From positions 1 through 64,000 of the forward strand of contig NZ_LMGK01000011.1 in assembly GCF_001427125.1 (NCBI RefSeq): DNA of 64,000 nucleotides, in the 5' to 3' direction. The stretch's first letter is position 1; every line of letters starts with the position of its first letter. Source of the DNA: Pseudomonas sp. Root562. GTDB taxonomy: Bacteria; Pseudomonadota; Gammaproteobacteria; Pseudomonadales; Pseudomonadaceae. Positions 40,296-48,221 of this stretch are shown here, in pieces. A model generated the notes under the pieces. It did no database searches. It saw only the letters and a list, made by a program, of their open reading frames with translations, and was not told the DNA's origin. A program made the position numbers and the translations under genes.

Positions 40296-41600
40296 GTGGA
40301 AGCACATCTGTTGGAATGGCTGAACCTGAGCGTGCGCTGGGTTCATATGATTACTGGTGTGGCCTGGATCGGCGCATCGTTCTACTTCGTCTGGCTGGAA
40401 AACAACCTCAATCGGGTCAACCCGAAAAGCGGTCTGGCCGGTGATTTGTGGGCGATCCACGGCGGCGGTATCTACCACCTGGAAAAATACAAACTGGCTC
40501 CACCGACCATGCCGGACAACCTGCACTGGTTCAAATGGGAAGCCTACTTCACCTGGATGTCGGGTATCGCGCTGCTGTGCGTGGTGTTCTACTCCAACCC
40601 GACGCTCTACCTGCTGGCTCCGGGCAGCACCCTGAGCGGTCCTGAAGGCGTGGCCATCGGCATCGGCTCGCTGTTCATCGGCTGGTTCGTCTACTCCTTC
40701 CTTTGCGACTCGGCCCTGGGCAAACGCCCTGCCCTGCTCGGCTTCATCCTGTTCGTCCTGATCATCGGCGCGGCCTATGGCTTCAGCAAGGTGTTCAGCG
40801 GTCGTGGTGCGTACCTGCACGTCGGCGCGATCATCGGCACCATCATGGTCGGCAACGTGTTCCGCATCATCATGCCGGCGCAACGCGCACTGGTGGCGGC
40901 CATCGCCGAGAATCGCACGCCGGACCCGGCGCTGCCAGCCAAAGGCTTGCTGCGTTCGCGCCACAACAACTACTTCACCTTGCCCGTGCTGTTCATCATG
41001 ATCAGCAACCACTTCCCGAGCACCTACGGCAGCCAGTACAACTGGGTGATTCTGGCCGGGATCGCGGTGCTGGCGGTGTTGGTGCGTCACTACTTCAACA
41101 CCCGTCACGACAGCCACAAATTTGCCTGGACCCTGCCGGTGGCAGCGGTGGGCATGATTTGCCTGGCGTACGTGTCCGGTCCGAAGCCGATGTCCAGCGC
41201 CCCCGAAGTAGCCAAGGCCCCTGCTGCCATCGAATACCAGCCATTGCCGGAAACTGCAGTGGGCGGTGGCTTGAAACCGGCCGAAGCCAAACCCGCAGAA
41301 ACGCCTGCCGCCGCCCCGGCGCAAGCGACCAACGCCGGTCCGAGCTTTGACAAAGTGCACAGTGTGATTCAGGAACGCTGCTCGGTCTGCCACTCGGCCA
41401 AACCGACCAGCCCACTGTTCAGCGCAGCCCCGGGCGGAGTGATGTTCGACACCCCCGAGCAGATCCGCCAGAACGCCGCGCGGATCCAGGCTCAAGCCGT
41501 CGCCACTCAGATCATGCCACTGGGCAACATCACTCAGATGACTCAGCAGGAACGTGACCTGATCGGCGCCTGGATTGTGCAGGGAGCTCCGACCAACTAA
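40296..41600 (+). CDS. puuD: Membrane urate oxidase PuuD (urate hydroxylase) with cytochrome c domain
   Basis: Oxidises urate to 5-hydroxyisourate. The 434-residue protein has an N-terminal membrane part (about 1-300) with WLNLSVRWVHMITGVAWIGASFYFVWLENN and further helices. A Pro/Ala-rich linker (about 305-350) leads to a C-terminal cytochrome c domain with the haem motif CSVCH at about residue 362. The fusion allows electrons from urate to enter the respiratory chain rather than make hydrogen peroxide. The start is GTG 40296. A terminator and REP follow. Confidence 0.94.
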   Translation: MEAHLLEWLNLSVRWVHMITGVAWIGASFYFVWLENNLNRVNPKSGLAGDLWAIHGGGIYHLEKYKLAPPTMPDNLHWFKWEAYFTWMSGIALLCVVFYSNPTLYLLAPGSTLSGPEGVAIGIGSLFIGWFVYSFLCDSALGKRPALLGFILFVLIIGAAYGFSKVFSGRGAYLHVGAIIGTIMVGNVFRIIMPAQRALVAAIAENRTPDPALPAKGLLRSRHNNYFTLPVLFIMISNHFPSTYGSQYNWVILAGIAVLAVLVRHYFNTRHDSHKFAWTLPVAAVGMICLAYVSGPKPMSSAPEVAKAPAAIEYQPLPETAVGGGLKPAEAKPAETPAAAPAQATNAGPSFDKVHSVIQERCSVCHSAKPTSPLFSAAPGGVMFDTPEQIRQNAARIQAQAVATQIMPLGNITQMTQQERDLIGAWIVQGAPTN

Positions 41601-41606
41601 GCAACA

Positions 41607-41633
41607 CAAAAGCCTGTGACAAGCGGGCTTTTG
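41607..41633 (+). terminator. Hairpin terminator after puuD
   Basis: CAAAAGCC (41607-41614) and GGCTTTTG (41626-41633) form the stem. The T run is part of the stem itself, so its strength is uncertain. Confidence 0.55.
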
Positions 41634-41732
41634 TGGCAGGGATGCTCCCGCTGGGCTGCGAAGCGGCCCCCTCTCTATCTGAAAAGAAGGGGACTGCTGC
41701 GCAGTCCAGCGGGAGCAAGCTCCCTCGCCACA
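41632..41732. repeat. REP doublet between puuD and the second purine permease
   Basis: The left arm at 41632-41654 has a few changes against the right arm at 41706-41732. The middle shares CTGCGAAGCGGCCCC and GGACTGCTGCGCAGTCC with the element at 39614-39706. Confidence 0.85.
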
Positions 41733-41780
41733 GGTCTGCCTTATAAAAATCACAAGAATAAAAAAGATCCGAGGTGTTGC

Positions 41781-43133
41781 ATGTCCGAGCTCTCCAAAGC
41801 ACGCATCCCCGACGCACCCGCCATTCAGCGATTGCCCCTATTGCAACTGATTCTGGTCGGTCTGCAACATGTTCTGCTGATGTACGGTGGCGCCATCGCG
41901 GTGCCGCTGATCATCGGACAGGCCGCTGGCCTGAGTCGTGAAGAAATCGCCTTCCTGATCAACGCCGACCTGCTGGTCGCCGGCATCGCCACCATCGTTC
42001 AATCTCTTGGTATCGGCCCCATGGGCATCCGCATGCCGGTGATGATGGGCGCCAGTTTTGCCGCTGTCGGCAGCATGGTCGCCATGGCCGGCATGCCTGG
42101 CATCGGCTTGCAAGGCATCTTCGGTGCGACTATCGCAGCCGGCTTCTTCGGCATGCTCATCGCCCCGTTCATGTCCAAGGTCGTGCGCTTCTTCCCGCCT
42201 CTGGTGACCGGTACGGTCATCACCTCGATCGGTTTGTCGCTGTTCCCCGTGGCCGTGAACTGGGCCGGCGGCGGTGCCAGTGCCAGCCAATTCGGCTCAC
42301 CGATTTACCTGATCATCGCCGCGCTGGTGCTGGGTACCATTTTGCTGGTGCACCGCTTCATGCGCGGTTTCTGGGTCAACATTTCCGTGCTGATCGGCAT
42401 GTGCCTGGGCTACGTACTCTGTGGTGTGCTCGGCATGGTCGACCTCAGCGGCATGGCCCAAGCGCCATGGCTGCAATTCGTCACCCCGCTGCACTTCGGC
42501 ATGCCGAAGTTCGAACTCGCGCCGATCCTTTCGATGTGCCTTGTCGTGGTAATCATTTTCGTCGAGTCCACCGGGATGTTCCTCGCGCTGGGCAAAATTA
42601 CCGGCCAGGAAGTCTGCCCGCGGATGCTGCGCCGCGGCTTGTTGTGTGATGCCGGCGCGTCGTTTTTCGCAGGCTTTTTCAACACCTTCACTCACTCGTC
42701 CTTCGCCCAGAACATCGGCCTGGTGCAGATGACCGGCGTACGCTGCCGTTCGGTGACCATCGTCGCCGGCGGCTTGTTGATCGTCTTGAGCCTGCTGCCC
42801 AAGGCCGCATTCCTGGTGGCGTCGATTCCGCCAGCGGTATTGGGTGGCGCGGCGATTGCGATGTTCGGCATGGTTGCCGCCACGGGCATCAAGATTCTTC
42901 AGGAGGCCGACATCGGTGACCGTCGCAATCAGTTGCTGGTAGCGGTGAGCATCGGCATGGGCCTGATCCCGGTGGTCCGTCCGGAATTTTTTGCCCACCT
43001 TCCGCTGTGGATGAGCCCGATCACCCACAGCGGTATCGCCATGGCCACCCTCAGCGCGCTCACGCTGAACCTGCTGTTCAACATTCTTGGCGGCGCCGAG
43101 CGCGCGGCCATCAACGACTGCCACGCCCACTAA
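41781..43133 (+). CDS. NCS2 uracil-xanthine permease family transporter
   Basis: The 450-residue inner-membrane symporter has LPLLQLILVGLQHVLLMYGGAIAVPLIIGQAAGLS at the start. FVESTGMFLALGKITGQ and GFFNTFTHSSFAQNIGLVQMTGVRCR match the NAT/NCS2 signature region of UraA/XanQ/UacT-type proteins. Given the neighbours, urate or xanthine is the likely substrate. The start at 41781 follows GAGGTG. The leader carries an A-rich AAGAATAA (41754-41761) resembling a Crc/Hfq site. Confidence 0.9.
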   Translation: MSELSKARIPDAPAIQRLPLLQLILVGLQHVLLMYGGAIAVPLIIGQAAGLSREEIAFLINADLLVAGIATIVQSLGIGPMGIRMPVMMGASFAAVGSMVAMAGMPGIGLQGIFGATIAAGFFGMLIAPFMSKVVRFFPPLVTGTVITSIGLSLFPVAVNWAGGGASASQFGSPIYLIIAALVLGTILLVHRFMRGFWVNISVLIGMCLGYVLCGVLGMVDLSGMAQAPWLQFVTPLHFGMPKFELAPILSMCLVVVIIFVESTGMFLALGKITGQEVCPRMLRRGLLCDAGASFFAGFFNTFTHSSFAQNIGLVQMTGVRCRSVTIVAGGLLIVLSLLPKAAFLVASIPPAVLGGAAIAMFGMVAATGIKILQEADIGDRRNQLLVAVSIGMGLIPVVRPEFFAHLPLWMSPITHSGIAMATLSALTLNLLFNILGGAERAAINDCHAH

Positions 43134-43147
43134 GACAGAAACGCCGC

Positions 43148-43280
43148 CCCTGTAGGAGCGAGCCTGCTCCGGGCGGCGTTCCGACGATGGACCCGAGAAC
43201 ACCGCGTTATCCAGATAACACGCGTAATCGTTGACGACCATCGTCGGAACGCCGCCCGGAGCAGTCTCGCTCTTACAGGG
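43148..43280. repeat. Large near-perfect palindrome (REP-type, 133 bp)
   Basis: Arms of 43 bases (43148-43190 and 43238-43280) match at 41 of 43 positions, and the centre is itself partly symmetrical (CGCGTTATC and GATAAC-a-CGCG). Longer and more perfect than the other REP doublets here. Confidence 0.9.
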
Positions 43281-43326
43281 TAGGGGTTTGCTGCGCCTTG
43301 AAAATAACAACAAGAGGGAGCAACAG

Positions 43327-44112
43327 ATGATTCGGACAACAACCAACCTGCTGTTGGGTGCTGGCCTGCTGGCTGCTAGCCAGGCCATGGCCGGCGATTT
43401 GCTGCTGTGGCAGACCAACAGCCTGAGCTATCTGTACGGCAAGGACTTCGCGGTCAACCCGTCGATTCAACAAACGATAACCTTTGAGCACGCCGACCGC
43501 TGGAAGTACGGCGACAACTTCATGTTCATCGACAGCACTTACTACAACGGCGAGAAAGACCGGAACAAAGGCGTCCACGCCTATTACGGCGAGTTCAGTC
43601 CGCGGTTGTCCCTCGGCAAAATCCTCGACCGCCGTTTCGAATTCGGTCCGATCAAGGATGTGCTGCTGGCCATGACTTACGAAAACGGCGAAGACGACAC
43701 CGAGGCCTACCTGATCGGCCCCGGCTTCGACCTTGCGATCCCCGGCTTCAATTTTTTCACCTTGAACTTTTATAACCGCCACACCGAAGGTTCGCGCCCC
43801 GGCGACGACGTCTGGCAGATCACCCCGGCCTGGTCCTATACCGTGCCGCTGGGCAATTCGAGCCTGTTGATCGACGGTTACATCGACTGGGTTGTGGATA
43901 ACGACCAGAACTCGCGCGGCACCTATCACGCCAACGTGCACTTCAACCCGCAGATCAAGTACGACCTGGGCAAAGCCCTCGGCTGGCGGGAGAAACAGGT
44001 GTACGTCGGCGCCGAGTACAGCTACTGGAAAGACAAGTACGGCATCGAAAACACCGCGAACTTCGATACCAATGAAAACACCACCAGCCTGCTGGTGAAG
44101 GTGCATTTCTAA
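43327..44112 (+). CDS. Tsx-like nucleoside-specific outer-membrane channel (copy 1)
   Basis: The 261-residue protein starts with a signal peptide (TTTNLLLGAGLLAASQAMA) and ends in VKVHF, the C-terminal aromatic signal for outer-membrane insertion. WQTNSLSYLYGKDF, FEHADRWKYGDNF and YNRHTEG follow the Tsx/OmpK family. It should form a 12-stranded channel for nucleosides or related ureides. GAGGGAG precedes ATG 43327, with a CA-rich AAAATAACAACAAGA just upstream. It is a tandem paralogue of 44487-45272. Confidence 0.88.
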   Translation: MIRTTTNLLLGAGLLAASQAMAGDLLLWQTNSLSYLYGKDFAVNPSIQQTITFEHADRWKYGDNFMFIDSTYYNGEKDRNKGVHAYYGEFSPRLSLGKILDRRFEFGPIKDVLLAMTYENGEDDTEAYLIGPGFDLAIPGFNFFTLNFYNRHTEGSRPGDDVWQITPAWSYTVPLGNSSLLIDGYIDWVVDNDQNSRGTYHANVHFNPQIKYDLGKALGWREKQVYVGAEYSYWKDKYGIENTANFDTNENTTSLLVKVHF

Positions 44113-44486
44113 AATGACCCGCAACCGTGCCCCACACCTGTCGTCGGTGCGCTGTTGCGGGGCACTTGAGACCTGGCCAAGGAGTCAGTATTCTCCGCGG
44201 CCGCCTGAATCCGCTTTAAAAAAAAGCCCGGATTTAATTCCTGACCAGAAAGCCAACTTATCCCGGCTCTGGACGGTATCAAGGCATCCCCATACCCCTC
44301 TCAATCGACTGTTTTTGAGCAGCCGAGCGGGAGTTTTTTTGCTTTTCGAATGCCTTGGCGCAGCTCTTGCTAACAGCATGAAAGCTGACCGATTGGATGA
44401 ATATTTACCGCAACGAAAAAAGGCGCCACACCAGAGCGCCGACCTTAAAAAAATACGTGGAACACCTACTTTTTGGGAGCAACCGA
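44113..44486. other. Intergenic region between the two Tsx-like genes
   Basis: It holds an imperfect hairpin ending in GCGGGAGTTTTTTT at about 44299-44339, a possible plus-strand terminator some 190 bases after the first gene. It must also contain the promoter of the second gene, which I cannot locate. No coding signal is seen. Confidence 0.45.
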
Positions 44487-45272
44487 ATGAAACGTACGTG
44501 CACTAGCCTGATGCTGGCGGGATCCATGCTGGCGGGGGGTCAGGCGATGGCGGGCGATCTGCTGCAATGGCAGAACAACAGCCTGACTTATTTGTATGGC
44601 AAAGACTTCCAGGTCAATCCGCGCATCCAGCAGACGGTGACCTTCGAACACGCCGATGGCTGGAAATACGGCGATAACTTCTTCTTTATCGACAAGATTT
44701 TCTACAACGGCAAGGAAGACGGCTTCGCCGGTGAAAACACCCATTACGGCGAACTCAGCCCACGGCTGTCGTTCAACAAGATCTTCGACCAGAAAGTCGA
44801 ATTCGGCCCGATCAAAGACGTGCTGCTGGCCATGACCTACGAGTTCGGCGAAAACGACACCGAGTCCTACCTGATCGGTCCGGGTTTCGATCTGGCCATT
44901 CCGGGCTTTGATTATTTCCAGCTGAACTTCTACAACCGTCACACCGAAGGCGGTCGCCCGGGTGATGACGTGTGGCAAGTCTCGCCAGTCTGGTCCTACA
45001 CCGTCCCGGTCGGCGACTCGGACATCCTGATCGATGGTTTCATGGACTGGGTGGTCGACAACGACGTCAACGACAAAGGCGAATATCACGCCAACCTGCA
45101 CTTCAATCCACAGATCAAGTACGACCTGGGCAAGGCGCTGAGCCTGGGAGAGAAGCAGTTGTACGTCGGTGTCGAGTATGACTACTGGAAGAACAAGTAC
45201 GGGATTGAAGACAGCCAGGGCTTCAAGACCGATCAGAGCGTGACCAGTTTCCTGGTTAAGGTTCACTTTTAA
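44487..45272 (+). CDS. Tsx-like nucleoside-specific outer-membrane channel (copy 2)
   Basis: Also 261 residues, with signal peptide MKRTCTSLMLAGSMLAGGQAM and the same VKVHF end. It aligns without gaps of note to copy 1 (for example GPIKDVLLAMTYEFGENDTE, YNRHTEGGRPGDDVW). Differences cluster in loop-like segments such as FYNGKEDGFAGENTHYG, which could change specificity. GGGAG precedes ATG 44487. It closes the purine island. Confidence 0.88.
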   Translation: MKRTCTSLMLAGSMLAGGQAMAGDLLQWQNNSLTYLYGKDFQVNPRIQQTVTFEHADGWKYGDNFFFIDKIFYNGKEDGFAGENTHYGELSPRLSFNKIFDQKVEFGPIKDVLLAMTYEFGENDTESYLIGPGFDLAIPGFDYFQLNFYNRHTEGGRPGDDVWQVSPVWSYTVPVGDSDILIDGFMDWVVDNDVNDKGEYHANLHFNPQIKYDLGKALSLGEKQLYVGVEYDYWKNKYGIEDSQGFKTDQSVTSFLVKVHF

Positions 45273-45294
45273 GTAAAGCAAAAGACGGCTAAAA

Positions 45295-45325
45295 CCTCCC
45301 TGTGGATAAAACTCCCACAGGGAGG
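45295..45325. terminator. Hairpin between the Tsx-like gene and the TccC-like gene
   Basis: CCTCCCTGTGG (45295-45305) is the exact complement of CCACAGGGAGG (45315-45325), with a nine-base loop. T content is low on both sides, so termination is plausible but not certain. Confidence 0.55.
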
Positions 45326-45352
45326 AACATATATCAACTTCAACTCATACCC

Positions 45353-48148
45353 CTACCCTACTTTATTGAGGAACAGATACTTGATATGCAACTCAAAAGC
45401 AGAATAGACCAAACTATCTGCGTTTTCGGAGGCCATAGTACTTCGATAAATCTGATGACTATTGAATATATCAACCGCATCGCTATTACTCGTCACCACT
45501 TCAGTTCCAGCCACCATCTCTAAAACCCGTTTAAGCATATTATTTTTCAGCGCATTATCGACCTCTTTTAAAAAATTACCCGATTTTCCATCCAGTATTA
45601 TTCGAGAGTTATCACGAGCCGCATTTAAATCATCCGAACCTACAAAATCATCCCTCTCAAAATCTGACTGTTTAATACTGGGAAAATACCAATAATCATC
45701 TGTCTCAGGCCCTTCTGCACTAATACCAGAAATTGTCCCAAGGTGGCTAACTTCGTGAGCAATCACAATCGACAGAAATTCAGTATCATTCAGAAAATTT
45801 TTATTGAAAAAAATCCTTCCATATTTATCATCCGTTCTAATTTTTGCAATTGACGTATCTCCTTCGGGAAAATCTAGTTTGACCATTTTATCCGCCCCCA
45901 GGCCAGAAGAATTTAGCTCCGACAACACTGCCCCTATGTCACGCCAAGCATCAACCACTCTGTCCTCGATACTTTTGTAATATTCACCAAAATAGGCGAT
46001 TAAAATATCTTTACTTTCCTCCGGATAGTGCTTCACCATCTCCTGTGCACTGATCATAAAACTGTTTGCTTCAAACATACTTTCATTTACAAGGTCACGC
46101 TCAACCTGGGGAAATTTGTCAAGCCCACGAGCCAGTATAGAGTACCCTTTTCGGACAAAAGACCTTTCAATCTCATCGTCAGCCCCTTCATAAACACGAC
46201 CGTCAAGATCATGGTTTTTCACTGGACTATTTTGAACAAAGTTAAATAGATTCAAACCATCGATACATCCCGCTGGATCCGCACTCACCCACCGCTGCAA
46301 CCACGGCGCGTAATACCGATACCCATAATAATAAAGCCCCGTCGCATCTCGTTCTTTCCCCGAATAACGAATCGTCTTGTACTTGCCTTCAGTTTCGCTG
46401 GCACCCGCCCACAACGCCGTGCCGCCAAACGGGTAATAAACCTCCCGACTCAACACGCCACCCTGCTCGTCCAACTCCAGGGTGCTGGAGTTCAGATGAT
46501 TGCTCAGGCAAAACCGCAGTTGATCGTTACGAACGTCACGAGGCAACTTCGTGACCCAGTGCAAGGTACGAACCTGACTGCGCCCGGCCTCGACACTGAT
46601 GACATGCCGCTCTTCACCCGTTCCCGCATCACGGTGGATTTCCACCCCCGGCAAGTAGCGGACTTCCGCGCGTAATGTACGACTCGCAGTCTGGGTAAGT
46701 CGGACCTTTCGCAAACGATGCCCAGGACTGTCGTAGTAATAACACTCGGTGTCGTCGGGGCCGTCGTCACGCTTGACCAGCGTGACCCGGCTCAACTGAT
46801 TGCGGATGTCCCAGCTCATCTTTTGCCCGCGCAACAACTCCAGCTGATTGCCATTGGCGTCGAACCCGTCCGCAAGACTTTCCTTATCCGCGACGCTGCG
46901 ATTGCTTTGCAGCGAAGTAAACATTTCGAAGGTTTGCGCGCCGCTGTGATGACGGGTTTTCAGGTTGCAGGCGCAATCGTAATTGAAGGTCTGGGTGTAA
47001 TTGCGCAACTGCTGGGGGTCCAGCGGCGTGGTGTGCCACGGCGGCAACGCAGGGCCGTAGCTCGGCTGAATGACCTCACTGCCGGTGGCTTCGATCAGTT
47101 GATAAAGACTGTCGTAGACATAGCAACAGAGCGGATCGACTCGCTGATTATTGAAATGACGCGTCAGTTGGGACTTGTCTTCGATGCGGGTGATATTGCC
47201 GACCGGATCGTATACATAACTGAAATCCTGAACCGGGTTGCCCTCGGCATTGCAAGATTGCAGTTGCAACAAACGTCCATCTTCACCTGCATAACGGGTG
47301 ATGGTAATCACACCATTTCCAGCGCGCTCGCTGACGCCAAAACCCATGGCGTCGTAGCGAATTTCACTGACCAGCAGGCGCGGTTCTTCTGAAGCACCTG
47401 CCAGCTTCAATCGAGTCTCACGTAACTGCCCGGCCCGGTCGTAAGCGAACGATCTGACGTTTTCCACGGCATCAGTCTGACTGCGCATGTCGCCCAAGGG
47501 ACTGTACTGCTGCGTTGTCTCGAACACCTCGTCTTCCAGTCCGGCATCGGCGAACACGGGCGACCAATTCGGCGGATCCAGATCGCGCAAGAAGCGCATT
47601 CGCTCCGACAGCAGCAAACCACCCACACCGTATTCGCAGAGGCGGCGGCTGCCGGCCGGATGGTCATGACAGATCAGCTGCCCGCATTGGTTATGCAAGG
47701 CAAATTCATGATCGGCATCAGCATACGCGAACCGATCGGAAACACGCGCCGGTTCCCCCGCCATTTGTTCGGTGACAGTGATCGGACGCAGAAGCTCATC
47801 GTATTCAGTGTCACGTTGGCTACCGCGCCCGTCCCAGAAGCAACAGGTCGCATCCGCCTGATTCATTAAACTCAGCTGCCAACCGGAATCGACGCTCTCC
47901 ACCAGCAGAGCCCGGCCTTGCAAATCAAAGGTAGTTTCAAGGTTCGGTTGCGGTGCCGTGCCCCACAATCGTGGATCCCAGGAGGACACCTGTCGTCCGG
48001 TTGCGTCAAAGTGATTGCGGGTGATGCGAGCCTCCATGGACGGGCTACTCGGATGACGGCAATAGGCGATATTTCGCACAGCCAAACCACGCGAATCCAC
48101 CACCGACACGCTCGGTGTGTGCGCATCAATCCATTCTGCAGCCGCCAT
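45353..48148 (-). CDS. TccC-like RHS protein (Tc toxin C component) with metalloprotease-like tip
   Basis: The 931-residue protein follows insecticidal TccC proteins from its start (THTPSVSV-like HTPSVSVVDSRGLAVRNI) through YD repeats. The RHS core motif YSGKERDATGLYYYGYRYYAPW and SADPAGCIDGLNLFNFVQNSPV end at about residue 650. In Tc toxins the core forms a cage with TcB and self-cleaves to free the tip. The tip (about 650-931) is AT-rich and carries IVIAHEVSHLG (HExxH, about 798-802), predicting a zinc metallopeptidase effector. The usual DPDGL at the border reads HDLDG. No TcA or TcB gene is in the window. Confidence 0.85.
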   Translation of the reverse strand: MAAAEWIDAHTPSVSVVDSRGLAVRNIAYCRHPSSPSMEARITRNHFDATGRQVSSWDPRLWGTAPQPNLETTFDLQGRALLVESVDSGWQLSLMNQADATCCFWDGRGSQRDTEYDELLRPITVTEQMAGEPARVSDRFAYADADHEFALHNQCGQLICHDHPAGSRRLCEYGVGGLLLSERMRFLRDLDPPNWSPVFADAGLEDEVFETTQQYSPLGDMRSQTDAVENVRSFAYDRAGQLRETRLKLAGASEEPRLLVSEIRYDAMGFGVSERAGNGVITITRYAGEDGRLLQLQSCNAEGNPVQDFSYVYDPVGNITRIEDKSQLTRHFNNQRVDPLCCYVYDSLYQLIEATGSEVIQPSYGPALPPWHTTPLDPQQLRNYTQTFNYDCACNLKTRHHSGAQTFEMFTSLQSNRSVADKESLADGFDANGNQLELLRGQKMSWDIRNQLSRVTLVKRDDGPDDTECYYYDSPGHRLRKVRLTQTASRTLRAEVRYLPGVEIHRDAGTGEERHVISVEAGRSQVRTLHWVTKLPRDVRNDQLRFCLSNHLNSSTLELDEQGGVLSREVYYPFGGTALWAGASETEGKYKTIRYSGKERDATGLYYYGYRYYAPWLQRWVSADPAGCIDGLNLFNFVQNSPVKNHDLDGRVYEGADDEIERSFVRKGYSILARGLDKFPQVERDLVNESMFEANSFMISAQEMVKHYPEESKDILIAYFGEYYKSIEDRVVDAWRDIGAVLSELNSSGLGADKMVKLDFPEGDTSIAKIRTDDKYGRIFFNKNFLNDTEFLSIVIAHEVSHLGTISGISAEGPETDDYWYFPSIKQSDFERDDFVGSDDLNAARDNSRIILDGKSGNFLKEVDNALKNNMLKRVLEMVAGTEVVTSNSDAVDIFNSHQIYRSTMASENADSLVYSAFELHIKYLFLNKVG

Positions 48149-48221
48149 TTTCGAACCCTCTGCAAGAGGGCTTCAATCTGATAGGAGAAGCACGCAAACG
48201 TCTACTGTCACAACTGACAGT

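Noticed and set aside
40257..41753. 498-residue minus-strand frame over puuD
   Set aside because: Antisense shadow of PuuD that also runs through a REP element; no domain or ribosome site.
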